From Clostridia bacterium (lineage in GTDB: Bacteria; Bacillota; Clostridia; Oscillospirales; Acutalibacteraceae): 64,000 nt of DNA. Positions 7,910 to 16,452 of the stretch are shown here, one piece after another; position 1 is the first letter of the stretch, and the number at the start of each line of letters is the position of its first letter. The notes beneath the pieces were generated by a model that was not told the DNA's origin, did not search any database, and worked only from the letters and a program-made list of their open reading frames with translations. Where the stretch lies: positions 1 to 64,000 of the forward strand of contig JAFQBX010000041.1 in assembly GCA_017399535.1 (NCBI GenBank), in the 5' to 3' direction. The translations under genes and the position numbers were made by a program.

Positions 7910-9412
7910 TTATAGGTCGGCGTAAATGTCGCTTATACTGACCTTAATATCCTCAATCGCATTTGAATAAACAAAAACGCCCTTTCGGTTGCATATGGGA
8001 ATAATCGGCATTTCACTTACACATGAGCTGATAACGGTCGAAATATCGGCGTTTCCTTCGTAAAATGCACTAATCATTTCGCTTGTATAAGTTTCGCTCA
8101 TTCCCGAAACAACATTCTTTAAGAATATATCGCGAAGGTCCATATTTTTATTCAACTTGACTTCGCCGATGTATATATCGTAATCATTGTTTTGAATCAT
8201 CTCGCTGTATTCCTTGAAGCTTTCGGCTTCGGTGACAATGATTTCGACTCCGACCTTTTTAAGCTGTTGTGCGATAAGCTCGGCGGCTAATTTTCGTGAA
8301 ACGTTTTCTTTATTATAAAGCAAGGAAAAGGTGATTCTTTCACCCGTTTGAGCCACGTAATAGCCGTCGGTATCTTTACTATTATAACCTAATTGTTCAA
8401 GATAAGCAACTACTTGTTTAATATTTTGTTCGGAACTAATGTGTTGAAGCTCGTTTGCTTCCTTCCAATTGGCAGGGAAAATGCCGGTTGCAGCCGTTGC
8501 AAAACCGAAATAAGCCGACTTTACAATTTCGCTTCGGGAAAGAGCTGAACTTATTGCAACACGCATCTCGGTCTTTAATAAAAGGTGGTTATTCGGGTTG
8601 ACTCCGAGATAGACGATGTTTGTAAGAGGTACGTCTTTTTGCGTTCCGTTCATTTTCGGAATCGTGTTATCCGAAAATTCGGAGTATATCATATCAATAG
8701 CGCTAACCTCAACCATGTGAGAAAGCGATTCGTTATCGGGTGTGTCAATTAAATTGATATAATCAAACTTTGTTTTTCCGTTATAATAGCTTTTATTCGG
8801 AATGAGTCGAAAGCTGTTTTCGCTGTCGATTACGTATCTGCCGCAGCCGACAGGCGGAATTGTTCGGTCGTTTGAGTCTTTTGTTTCGGCCGTTCCATTT
8901 TTAAAAATCGGGAAATCAAGCAGATTGACAAAATACGGGTCGTATTTGTATAGGTCGAATATAACAGTCTTTTGGTCAAAAATCGTACATGCCTTAATGT
9001 TGTTAAATTGCGGCTTGTACTTGTTATCGGTTTTCTTCGCTTGATTAAAGGAATATTTGACGTCCTCGGCAGTTAGTTGTGAGTTGTCGGTGAATCTTAC
9101 GTCCTTTAAGGTGACGGTGACCCGTTGCTTATCAATGTTAATCTCATCAGCGAGATAATACACAGGGCTGAAGGTGTCGTCGAGCTTGATAAGCGGGTCG
9201 TACAGAAGCATACTCAGCTCCTGATTGACCTTTGTTACTGCGACGTAAGGGTTAAGCGAATCGGTCGAAGAGAAGGGAAGTGCAATCCCGACTTTTTCTT
9301 TTGTGACGGAATTGTTATCGGAAGCATTACCGTCCGAATTACCGCCTGAATTACATGAGGAGAATATAATTAAGCATAATAAAATAATGGAAATTATTTG
9401 AATTTTTTTCAT
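7910..9412 (-). CDS. Peptide/oligopeptide-type ABC transporter substrate-binding lipoprotein
   Basis: This is a 500-residue SBP_bac_5-like protein. The N-terminus is a lipoprotein signal (MKKIQIISIILLCLIIFSSC, lipobox Cys20) followed by a Gly/Ser/Asn linker. Typical family segments are present: SLNPYVAVTKVNQELSMLLY, LKDVRFTDNSQLTAEDVKYS, VGCGRYVI and the late YNKENVSRKLAAELIAQQL region. It would bind peptides or a similar solute at the outer membrane face and deliver them to an ABC permease. No permease or ATPase gene is adjacent, so it is an orphan. GGGGGAG precedes the ATG. The ligand cannot be inferred. Confidence 0.85.
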   Translation of the reverse strand: MKKIQIISIILLCLIIFSSCNSGGNSDGNASDNNSVTKEKVGIALPFSSTDSLNPYVAVTKVNQELSMLLYDPLIKLDDTFSPVYYLADEINIDKQRVTVTLKDVRFTDNSQLTAEDVKYSFNQAKKTDNKYKPQFNNIKACTIFDQKTVIFDLYKYDPYFVNLLDFPIFKNGTAETKDSNDRTIPPVGCGRYVIDSENSFRLIPNKSYYNGKTKFDYINLIDTPDNESLSHMVEVSAIDMIYSEFSDNTIPKMNGTQKDVPLTNIVYLGVNPNNHLLLKTEMRVAISSALSRSEIVKSAYFGFATAATGIFPANWKEANELQHISSEQNIKQVVAYLEQLGYNSKDTDGYYVAQTGERITFSLLYNKENVSRKLAAELIAQQLKKVGVEIIVTEAESFKEYSEMIQNNDYDIYIGEVKLNKNMDLRDIFLKNVVSGMSETYTSEMISAFYEGNADISTVISSCVSEMPIIPICNRKGVFVYSNAIEDIKVSISDIYADL

Positions 9413-9511
9413 AAATTCTCCCCCTTATAACCTTATTTCACTCCTATTTTACATTATATTCGCAATTTAATCAATAGATTTAGCCCTATTTCGAAAAAAC
9501 TGTAACAATTG

Positions 9512-9540
9512 TTGAAATAAGTAATGTGATATGTTAAAAT
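9512..9540 (+). promoter_or_regulatory. Promoter of the transglutaminase-like dockerin gene
   Basis: TTGAAA (9512-9517), 17-base spacer, TAAAAT (9535-9540), about 42 bases before the chosen start. The palindrome AACAATTGTT overlaps the left edge. The word AATGTGATA inside the spacer recurs before the -10 of the next gene. Confidence 0.55.
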
Positions 9541-9581
9541 GTTTATGTATGAAATCAATAAATTCAGTTTCGGAGGATTGT

Positions 9582-11231
9582 ATGAACAGATTGAAAAAGT
9601 GTTTATGTGCTATTTTATCGTTTGTGTTGATTATTACAGCGCTTCCGGTTGCTATTGTAGCTTCGGGTGAAACAGCGTCATATTCAACCACGCTTAGCGA
9701 ATTGGAAGAGCATTTATATTCAGGGTACAAAGAGATGGCAAAAACCATTTATGTTCACTCTTATTCCGCTACATATAATGATATTGCAACAGCTATCGAA
9801 AATGTGTTTAATAAACGCCCCGATGTGTTTTACGTTTCAAAGACTATAAATTGCGCTATTGCTTCCGACGGGTATGTGACCACAATTACTCCGGTATATC
9901 TTTTTACCTCTGAGCAGGTTGAATCGGCAAAAACGACCATCAACAATTCTGTTAATGCGCTTATCGGAGACCTTGATAGTAGTATGACCGACATTCAGAA
10001 ACTGTTACTTTTACACGATAGAATGATTCTCGACATTGAATATGTCGACGAGGAAGATGCTGATATATACGACACACTTACAGAAAATGATTATACCATT
10101 TACGGCGCCTTTGTGAATAAAAAAGGTGTCTGCGAAGCTTATGCAAAGGCGTTTAAATATTGTGTCGATTTACTTGGCATCGAGAATGAGATTATTCCGT
10201 ATTCTACGACCAACAGGTGCGTATGGAATCAGGTAAAAATTAACGGCAAATGGTATAACGTTGATGTTAAAAGCGATGATAAAGCATCTTTGGGACTGTT
10301 TTCTAATGTCGAACATAAGTATTTCCTTTTCTCAGATACCGCTGCATTGGATAAAGGGTATGGAGAAGGATATTCTACCAACGGAGCAACCGACATTACC
10401 TACGATAGCGGTGCTTTTTGGCAATCCAGTATTTCGTCGGTGTTTATGGCAGGAGACGTTTTTGTTTACACACAAAGAAACGGAAAGCTTTGCACCTACG
10501 ATTTTGCCACAGGAGAATCTACGGTATTGGTATCCCTGACTTCAAGCGATCGTTGGAAGGCACCAAACACGAATGGCTCGTATCCGTATTACTTTATGCG
10601 TCCTATTTACTATAACGGGTATATTTATTACAATTTGCCAAAGGCGATTTGTACCATTCGCCCTGACGGAACGGGAAAAAGCATCATATACACATATTCG
10701 GTCGACAACCGTCAGATTTTTGGACTTGGATATAATAATGGTGTACCAAGCTTTACTGTCAGAGATGGAATGTATTCGGAGGATCAGATAATTCCTCTTT
10801 CACAAACTACAAAAATTCTCAAAGCTATCAACGTGACAACCAACCCGACAAAGACGGTTTATATAAAGGATGAAGCTCTCGATACCAGCGGAATGGTTGT
10901 AACCGCATCATACAGCGACGGCAGTAAATTCGACCTTCTTGACACCGACTATACTGTATCATCATTTGATTCAAGTTCAGTTGGCTCAAAGTCTCTTACC
11001 GTGTCCTATGGAGGCAAGACTTGTCCCCTCGATTTAAGCGTAGTTGATTACGGCGATATTGATATGGATTACTCCTGGACAAGCGCAGATTTGCTTAAAT
11101 TACAGCAGCATTTCTTCGAAATAAACGTCCTTTCGGATATGGAATTTACCTTAGCCGATAATGATAAAAACGGAGTGGTTGATTCTACCGATATTTTGAC
11201 GCTTCAAACAAAAATATTGGGCGTTTTTTAA
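9582..11231 (+). CDS. Secreted transglutaminase-like protein with Ig-like and dockerin domains
   Basis: I start at ATG 9582, which has GGAGG 5 bases upstream and begins a signal peptide (MNRLKKCLCAILSFVLIITA). Numbering from there, a transglutaminase-like domain carries the nucleophile region KKGVCEAYAKAF (Cys184) and WNQVKINGKWYNVD (Asp228). The usual catalytic His before WNxV is Cys213 instead, so activity is doubtful. A bacterial Ig-like (Big_3-type) domain follows near residues 425-490, then two dockerin-type repeats (SADLLKLQQHF and ADNDKNGVVDSTDILTLQ) to the C-terminus. It is probably exported and bound to a cohesin scaffold or the cell surface. A terminator follows at 11253. The next gene encodes another dockerin protein. 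Confidence 0.8.
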   Translation: MNRLKKCLCAILSFVLIITALPVAIVASGETASYSTTLSELEEHLYSGYKEMAKTIYVHSYSATYNDIATAIENVFNKRPDVFYVSKTINCAIASDGYVTTITPVYLFTSEQVESAKTTINNSVNALIGDLDSSMTDIQKLLLLHDRMILDIEYVDEEDADIYDTLTENDYTIYGAFVNKKGVCEAYAKAFKYCVDLLGIENEIIPYSTTNRCVWNQVKINGKWYNVDVKSDDKASLGLFSNVEHKYFLFSDTAALDKGYGEGYSTNGATDITYDSGAFWQSSISSVFMAGDVFVYTQRNGKLCTYDFATGESTVLVSLTSSDRWKAPNTNGSYPYYFMRPIYYNGYIYYNLPKAICTIRPDGTGKSIIYTYSVDNRQIFGLGYNNGVPSFTVRDGMYSEDQIIPLSQTTKILKAINVTTNPTKTVYIKDEALDTSGMVVTASYSDGSKFDLLDTDYTVSSFDSSSVGSKSLTVSYGGKTCPLDLSVVDYGDIDMDYSWTSADLLKLQQHFFEINVLSDMEFTLADNDKNGVVDSTDILTLQTKILGVF

Positions 11232-11252
11232 ACAAAATATATAAAGTGATTT

Positions 11253-11298
11253 GACAATGGTGGCTTGATGTAAAAATTCAAGCCACCATTTTGTTTAT
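11253..11298 (+). terminator. Rho-independent terminator
   Basis: AATGGTGGCTTGA pairs with TCAAGCCACCATT around a short A-rich loop, followed by TTGTTTATTTT. It ends the transglutaminase-like gene. Confidence 0.8.
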
Positions 11299-11333
11299 TT
11301 TGTAGAATCGGCTTTTATATATGTATGTAATTA

Positions 11334-11362
11334 TTGCTTTTTTATGAATAATGTGATAAAAT
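11334..11362 (+). promoter_or_regulatory. Promoter of the second dockerin gene
   Basis: TTGCTT (11334-11339), 17-base spacer, TAAAAT (11357-11362). The spacer contains AATGTGATA, the same word found before the -10 of the preceding dockerin gene, suggesting shared control. Confidence 0.5.
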
Positions 11363-11392
11363 TTATCTATCTATGCAAAGGAGATGCAACAA

Positions 11393-13678
11393 ATGAGTAA
11401 ACGTATAATTTCTTTATTGCTTACAATCGTGATTCTCGCCGGAAGCATTGTTTCGGCAACGGCTGCGATTGACACAACCGGGCTTGTTGATATTACAATG
11501 CCTACTTCGTCTGATTATTACACCGGCGAAAGTACCAGCATTAGAAACGAATTGTTCTGCTGTGACAGCACTAATTACAGCGTTGATGCTGAAGGTAATG
11601 TTACAAGCAGCAATGTTAAGGGCGGAGACAGATATTTCGTTTCAAAGATCGCTTATAACCTTGGTGACAAGTTTGAGGTTAGCTTTAAAACCAATTCTGA
11701 CAACCAGAACCCTAACTCGAATAACCGAATTGTATATCAGCTTGGCGATTTAGCCGTAGCATTCTTCTCATACGGTTCGGGTACAAATGATAACCACGGA
11801 ATGTTCCGCTTCTATTATGGTACTGATATTGCTTCAATCGGAGGTAGCGGCATTTCTTACACGGACGCATCCGATTATCTTATCGGCGAAACCGAAGATA
11901 TCGGAATTTCCACTCACAAGGCAGTAATCGGTTTTGATAACGGTACATTTGAATTTGAAGTTTATAATGATGATACGCTTGTTTATGAATTAAGCGAGCA
12001 AGTTGCCGAATACGATTTCTCAAACGTTAAACCCGCTGTCAGAGTGTATAAGAGATCTTCTGTTTGGGATAATGGTTTGTATCTTTCCAGTCACAAGATA
12101 ATGGCTAATCTCGATGGCGAATCGGTTACTCAGTCTATCGCTGCTCTCGATATAGATGCACTTACTTACGATAATATTATTGCTGTTTCAGCGCTGAGAA
12201 ATTGGTACGATTCTCTTGATGAGGCCGAACAGGCGAATGTTACCAACTATGCCGACCTCGAAGCTCTTGAAGCAAAGGTTCCCGTTCTTGTCGCTGAGAA
12301 TTTTAATGAAATAATCGGAGCAATCGTCGTTGATGACTTAAAGCTCGCTAACAAGTCCACTATTGAGGGCTATCGCGCTGAATACGAAAGCTACACCGAC
12401 GAACAAAAAGTACTTGTTACCAATATTGAAAATCTTGCCGCCGCAGAGGCAGAGATTCTTCGTCTTGTTATTCTTAAGAATGATACCGACGCAGCAAATA
12501 TTGTTAACGACGAAATTCTCGCAATGGGCGAAATCACCTTTGCAAATTACCTCTACGTAAGCGATGCCAGAAAGTCGTACGAAACTCTCACCGCTCAGGG
12601 AAAGACACTTGTTGCTGATTATTCTGTACTCACCGCTGCCGAGGATACGGTTGCCGATCTCAGAAAGTCTGTTAATTTCAGAATGGTTACAAATATGGTA
12701 GCAGAAATTTCTGAAACAGTAACAATGGCAGATAATGATGCGGTATTCAATGCTCTCGGTGCATACTCAATGCTCAGCACAGCCGAAAAGAGACTCGTTG
12801 AAAATATCCAGGTTGCCATCGATGCAGCAGACCTTCTTATTAAATTAGAGACCGAGAACAATACTCTCATCTCACCGAAGATTGTCAGTCTCGAACTCAT
12901 TGGACAAAAGATTTCGGCGGGATGGCTTCCCAATGCTGAAAACGGACGCTACACAGACGTACCCGACGGAGTTACAGTTTATGCCGGCGACACGGTAAAG
13001 CCCGGTGTGTATTGGGAAAATCTCCTTTACAACGTTACATATAACGAAGATGGCTCTGTTGCTTCCTACACAGGAACAGGCACCTGCTACAATATCACCA
13101 CAGGCGGTAGCAACTGGTGGGGCAACAATATGCAGCCCCTTTCAAATGGTGCTTGCCGTAACGTTTCTGTCGGTACCTTGAATCTGTACCACTCAAATAA
13201 TGGTATTCACATCGCTCAGGTCGAAGTTTACGAGCGTCCGACATACGAATATAACGAGCTCTTTGATGTTTCGATGAATGTTCGTACAATGATCGAAGCA
13301 CTTCCGAGAGAGTACAGCAAGCTTATCGAAGACGATCGCTATCTCGTAGAATCTGCTAACGAAGCACTTGATACAATCAGCGTTTTCGACCTCGACGAAG
13401 TTCATAATGTTCGTTACCTTATCAACTGTGAAAAGGTTCTCAACGGCGCTACAATTGAAGATGAGGAAAATGTTTACGAATCCAACATTACCGGCGATAT
13501 CACAAAGGATTTCGTTATCAATAGCTTAGACCTTCTTTCACTTCAGTTGCACATTCTCAATATCAATCAGGTTATTGATGCTGACCGTTGCGATTTGAAC
13601 AATGATGATGTTGTTGATTCTGCCGACCTTGTTGCTCTCCAAATGTACATTGTTGGTCTTTCATCATTCATTGAATAA
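11393..13678 (+). CDS. Large secreted protein with C-terminal type I dockerin
   Basis: The start at ATG 11393 is chosen because AAAGGAG lies 9 bases upstream; an ATG at 11384 overlaps that site. A signal peptide (MSKRIISLLLTIVILAGSIV) leads into a beta-rich region (about residues 30-250) resembling a carbohydrate-binding sandwich. Repeated helical segments of FIVAR-like character follow (for example WYDSLDEAEQANVTNYADL and YESYTDEQKVLVTNIENL). A further beta-rich domain precedes two dockerin F-hands (GDITKDFVINSLDLLSLQL and CDLNNDDVVDSADLVALQM). No catalytic domain is recognised. It is likely a binding or structural partner in polysaccharide attachment. Codon use is smoother and C-ending, as in a highly expressed gene. 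Confidence 0.8.
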   Translation: MSKRIISLLLTIVILAGSIVSATAAIDTTGLVDITMPTSSDYYTGESTSIRNELFCCDSTNYSVDAEGNVTSSNVKGGDRYFVSKIAYNLGDKFEVSFKTNSDNQNPNSNNRIVYQLGDLAVAFFSYGSGTNDNHGMFRFYYGTDIASIGGSGISYTDASDYLIGETEDIGISTHKAVIGFDNGTFEFEVYNDDTLVYELSEQVAEYDFSNVKPAVRVYKRSSVWDNGLYLSSHKIMANLDGESVTQSIAALDIDALTYDNIIAVSALRNWYDSLDEAEQANVTNYADLEALEAKVPVLVAENFNEIIGAIVVDDLKLANKSTIEGYRAEYESYTDEQKVLVTNIENLAAAEAEILRLVILKNDTDAANIVNDEILAMGEITFANYLYVSDARKSYETLTAQGKTLVADYSVLTAAEDTVADLRKSVNFRMVTNMVAEISETVTMADNDAVFNALGAYSMLSTAEKRLVENIQVAIDAADLLIKLETENNTLISPKIVSLELIGQKISAGWLPNAENGRYTDVPDGVTVYAGDTVKPGVYWENLLYNVTYNEDGSVASYTGTGTCYNITTGGSNWWGNNMQPLSNGACRNVSVGTLNLYHSNNGIHIAQVEVYERPTYEYNELFDVSMNVRTMIEALPREYSKLIEDDRYLVESANEALDTISVFDLDEVHNVRYLINCEKVLNGATIEDEENVYESNITGDITKDFVINSLDLLSLQLHILNINQVIDADRCDLNNDDVVDSADLVALQMYIVGLSSFIE

Positions 13679-13684
13679 TTTTGA

Positions 13685-13725
13685 ATAATAAAGAAACCAC
13701 CGGCTTAAGCCGGTGGTTTCTTTAT
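13685..13725. terminator. Bidirectional terminator
   Basis: AATAAAGAAACCACCGGCTT pairs with AAGCCGGTGGTTTCTTTATT with almost no loop. It separates the dockerin gene from convergent yebC. Confidence 0.85.
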
Positions 13726-13770
13726 TGTACCCAAAATACAATCTATACGATTGTTTTATATCGTTATCTC

Positions 13771-14496
13771 TTATTCGCTCTGTGCCCAGGAATGCCAAAC
13801 GTGCTGGATATCGTCGTCTTCTTCCATCATGTCGAGCATACGGTTCATTTTAAATAAATGCTCCTCATCAGTGAGTGCGGTTGTGGTGGCAGGAATGTAA
13901 GCAGCTTCAGCCGATTCAAAGGTGTATCCCTTTTCCTGAAGTGCGGTTGCTACGTTGATAACGTCGTTAGGGTCGGTAGTGATTTCGAAAATATCGCCGT
14001 CAGCGTTAAAATCGTCTGCACCCGAATCGAGAGCGTCCATCATAACTGTATCTTCGTCGAGGTCCTCTGCGTTCATAATTATGATACCCTTGCGCTCAAA
14101 CATGAACATAACCGAGCCGTTCTGACCGAGGTTGCCGCCGTTTTTATCAAAATAATGGCGAACGTTTCCTGCTGTGCGGTTGCGGTTGTCGGTAAGTGTT
14201 TCTACTACCACGGCAACGCCATTCGGTCCGTAACCCTCATAAACGATTTCTTCGTATTCCTTGTCGGTTTCACCTGCCGCTTTTTTGAGCATGCGATCGA
14301 TATTATCGTTGGGCACGTTGTTCGCCTTTGCCTTTGCGATAACGTCACGGAGCTTTGAGTTGCTGGCGGGGTCGGGACCGCCCTCTTTAACGGCAACGGC
14401 AAGCTCACGTCCGATTCGAGTGAAAACGGATGCTTTTGCGGCGTCGGTCTTTTCCTTTTTTCTTTTGATATTATTCCATTTTGAATGTCCTGACAT
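13771..14496 (-). CDS. yebC: YebC/PmpR family protein
   Basis: The 241 residues begin with the hallmark MSGHSKWNNIKRKKEKTDAA, then FTRIGRELAVAVKEGG and NVPNDNIDRMLKKA. Members act either as DNA-binding regulators or, in recent work on relatives, as translation factors that relieve ribosome stalling; I cannot decide here. Three-domain length is normal. It is a single gene between the 13685 terminator and the GT39-like gene. Confidence 0.95.
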   Translation of the reverse strand: MSGHSKWNNIKRKKEKTDAAKASVFTRIGRELAVAVKEGGPDPASNSKLRDVIAKAKANNVPNDNIDRMLKKAAGETDKEYEEIVYEGYGPNGVAVVVETLTDNRNRTAGNVRHYFDKNGGNLGQNGSVMFMFERKGIIIMNAEDLDEDTVMMDALDSGADDFNADGDIFEITTDPNDVINVATALQEKGYTFESAEAAYIPATTTALTDEEHLFKMNRMLDMMEEDDDIQHVWHSWAQSE

Positions 14497-14550
14497 TTAT
14501 CTTCACACCTTTTTTAAAACTACCTGAACATTTTAGCACAAATTATTTAA

Positions 14551-16092
14551 CTATTCAATAGTTACAACCGAGTAATTTTTGAATTTGACAATGTTGTTAT
14601 TTGATTCGGCGTCAATCTTTTCATTCTCGATAATATATATACCCGGTTTGTTTTCCTTATAGCCCTCTGTATTGAACTCCCATTTTCCGAAAGACTCGAC
14701 CTGTAAAAAGTCGGAACGCCCTTCTTCAAATTTGACAGTGTTTATATATTCGTGAGGATTTTCTTTGGTATAAAAGAGGACGTATATGTACGGCATTGTA
14801 ACATCATTTGTAACGTAAATGGTTTGGTCCTCTGTTATCGAATCGGCATATTTAATAGCTGTGCCGAGGGACTCATACAAATTGGAATTTTGCGAATTTG
14901 TATAGCTGTTTGAATAGAATTTGATGGTAAATGCTGAGCAAAAAATAACGTAAGAGCACAGAATTGCCAAGGCTGTTTTTTTATTAGTAGCGACTGAATT
15001 TATGCCTATCGCGGTGAAAATGATTACCGGTATGAAAATGCAATTTATCCGATTACTGTTAATGTAGTTTAAAAACAAAAATAGAATTGCTGCTGAAATA
15101 AATGCAAACAGAATAAGTTTATGAGTACGGACTTTACTTTTTACCGTTTCGAAAAAGCCGAGGATACAGAAGGGAACCGAGATAATATAAACCCAACCGA
15201 AAGGCGTTACATTGTTTAGAAATGTCTTATCATCCTGCAAAACACAAATGTATATTAAATTAAAAATTAGTTTAGCCGGATTAGGAATATCCATCAGAGC
15301 GTTTATTCTGGAGTTTTGCGCCATTGAGGGAATGGTTATAGGTCCTAAGTGAATGCTGTTCAACCCAAATTTGTTTATGATTATAAACAGACCTATGGGT
15401 ATCGACATTATTACAAATATTGCGAATGCTATTGAAATCCATTTGATTGGAATAAGCTTATTTTTAATAATAAAAATCACTGATAATAAAAGGAAAACGG
15501 GCACAGCGACGTAAGCCGATCCATAGGAATACAGACACAGTGAGAATATGGCGGCCGAAAAGCATATTTTATACGGCTTTTTTAATGCTTTGACCAAAAA
15601 TAAAAGAGCAAACACAAACAAAGAGGGGAAAACGTTGCTTTCGAGTCCCCAGGTGGAAATCATAACGCTCCAGGGAGAAATTGCTGTGAGAGCCATTGCG
15701 ATTAGTCCGACTTTTTTATCAAACAGGTCTCTGCATATATGATAGACGGCGGCAATCGAGCCGATAACAGCAATAAAATTGACTATTCTGACCGAAAATG
15801 AACACAGCCCGAATATCGCGATAAACGGCATTGAAAGATATGCGTATAGGGCATTTTGACCGCTGCCCCAAGCAATCAAATGAACGGGAAAGGAAGTGCC
15901 GTTTCGGTCGATGCCGTAGTTAAGCAGAGCAAAAGCATCGTATCCAATCGATGCTTCGTCCTGATTGAGCCAGGCGCTGTTGCTAAAAAGTTTAAAAATT
16001 CTCAGTGATATTGCGATAAACATAATAGCGCAGAACAAAAACTTTGTGTTTTTTGTCACCGCTTTTATTCTATTTACCATTGTCCTCACCAT
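14551..16092 (-). CDS. GT39-like membrane glycosyltransferase
   Basis: This is a 513-residue polytopic protein with roughly 10-12 hydrophobic segments and an early periplasmic-loop motif WLNQDEASIGYDAFALLNYG, the acidic pair expected of PMT/ArnT-type enzymes that transfer sugars from polyprenyl phosphate. The C-terminal ~130 residues form a soluble domain. It is likely in the cytoplasmic membrane and modifies lipid, glycan or protein. The first ATG (16092) lacks a Shine-Dalgarno, while the in-frame ATG 12 bases later follows GGTGAGG closely; either start is possible. No glycan gene cluster surrounds it. Substrate unknown. Confidence 0.75.
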   Translation of the reverse strand: MVRTMVNRIKAVTKNTKFLFCAIMFIAISLRIFKLFSNSAWLNQDEASIGYDAFALLNYGIDRNGTSFPVHLIAWGSGQNALYAYLSMPFIAIFGLCSFSVRIVNFIAVIGSIAAVYHICRDLFDKKVGLIAMALTAISPWSVMISTWGLESNVFPSLFVFALLFLVKALKKPYKICFSAAIFSLCLYSYGSAYVAVPVFLLLSVIFIIKNKLIPIKWISIAFAIFVIMSIPIGLFIIINKFGLNSIHLGPITIPSMAQNSRINALMDIPNPAKLIFNLIYICVLQDDKTFLNNVTPFGWVYIISVPFCILGFFETVKSKVRTHKLILFAFISAAILFLFLNYINSNRINCIFIPVIIFTAIGINSVATNKKTALAILCSYVIFCSAFTIKFYSNSYTNSQNSNLYESLGTAIKYADSITEDQTIYVTNDVTMPYIYVLFYTKENPHEYINTVKFEEGRSDFLQVESFGKWEFNTEGYKENKPGIYIIENEKIDAESNNNIVKFKNYSVVTIE

Positions 16093-16215
16093 TTTTCATA
16101 ATATTTATATCCATCATTTTACCAAAATTTTATAAAAAATCAATATTCTTTGTGACCGTATATTAGAAAATAAAGCGTTAAGAATAATAACAATTCCACG
16201 AAAGAGGTGAATATA

Positions 16216-16323
16216 ATGGATAACAAGCAGAACAATCAGAACAACCAGCAGAAGAAAGATAACAAGCAGAACAACAACCAGAACAATCAGCAGAAGAAAG
16301 ATAACAAGCAGAACAATTTCTAA
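16216..16323 (+). CDS. Asn/Gln/Lys-rich repeat microprotein (35 aa)
   Basis: A 108-base ORF begins at ATG 16216, with AAAGAGGTG 6 bases upstream, and ends at TAA 16323. It encodes only D, N, K and Q apart from the first Met and last Phe. The unit DNKQNNQNNQQKK is repeated: first copy 13 residues, second copy 14 with an extra Asn, then a partial DNKQNNF. A strong terminator follows at 16341. The repeat is also visible at DNA level, so the ORF may evolve by slippage. It should be disordered, highly soluble and basic. The function is unknown; storage, spore or condensate-type roles are speculation. Confidence 0.65.
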   Translation: MDNKQNNQNNQQKKDNKQNNNQNNQQKKDNKQNNF

Positions 16324-16340
16324 TTATCAATGATTAAAAC

Positions 16341-16383
16341 AGGGCCGTCAAAGAAAAATATCTTTGGCGGTCTGTATTTTTTT
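16341..16383 (+). terminator. Rho-independent terminator of the repeat microprotein
   Basis: CCGTCAAAGA pairs with TCTTTGGCGG around AAAATA, followed by a T-rich run. It isolates the microprotein as its own transcription unit. Confidence 0.8.
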
Positions 16384-16389
16384 ATGTGC

Positions 16390-16418
16390 TTGATTTGAAA
16401 ATGGGCTTGTGTTAAAAT
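16390..16418 (+). promoter_or_regulatory. cysK promoter
   Basis: TTGATT (16390-16395), 17-base spacer, TAAAAT (16413-16418), 34 bases before the cysK start. No T-box or SAM riboswitch is present in this short leader. Confidence 0.6.
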
Positions 16419-16452
16419 GTAATAAATTCAGTTAGTTGTTTGGAGGATAGAT

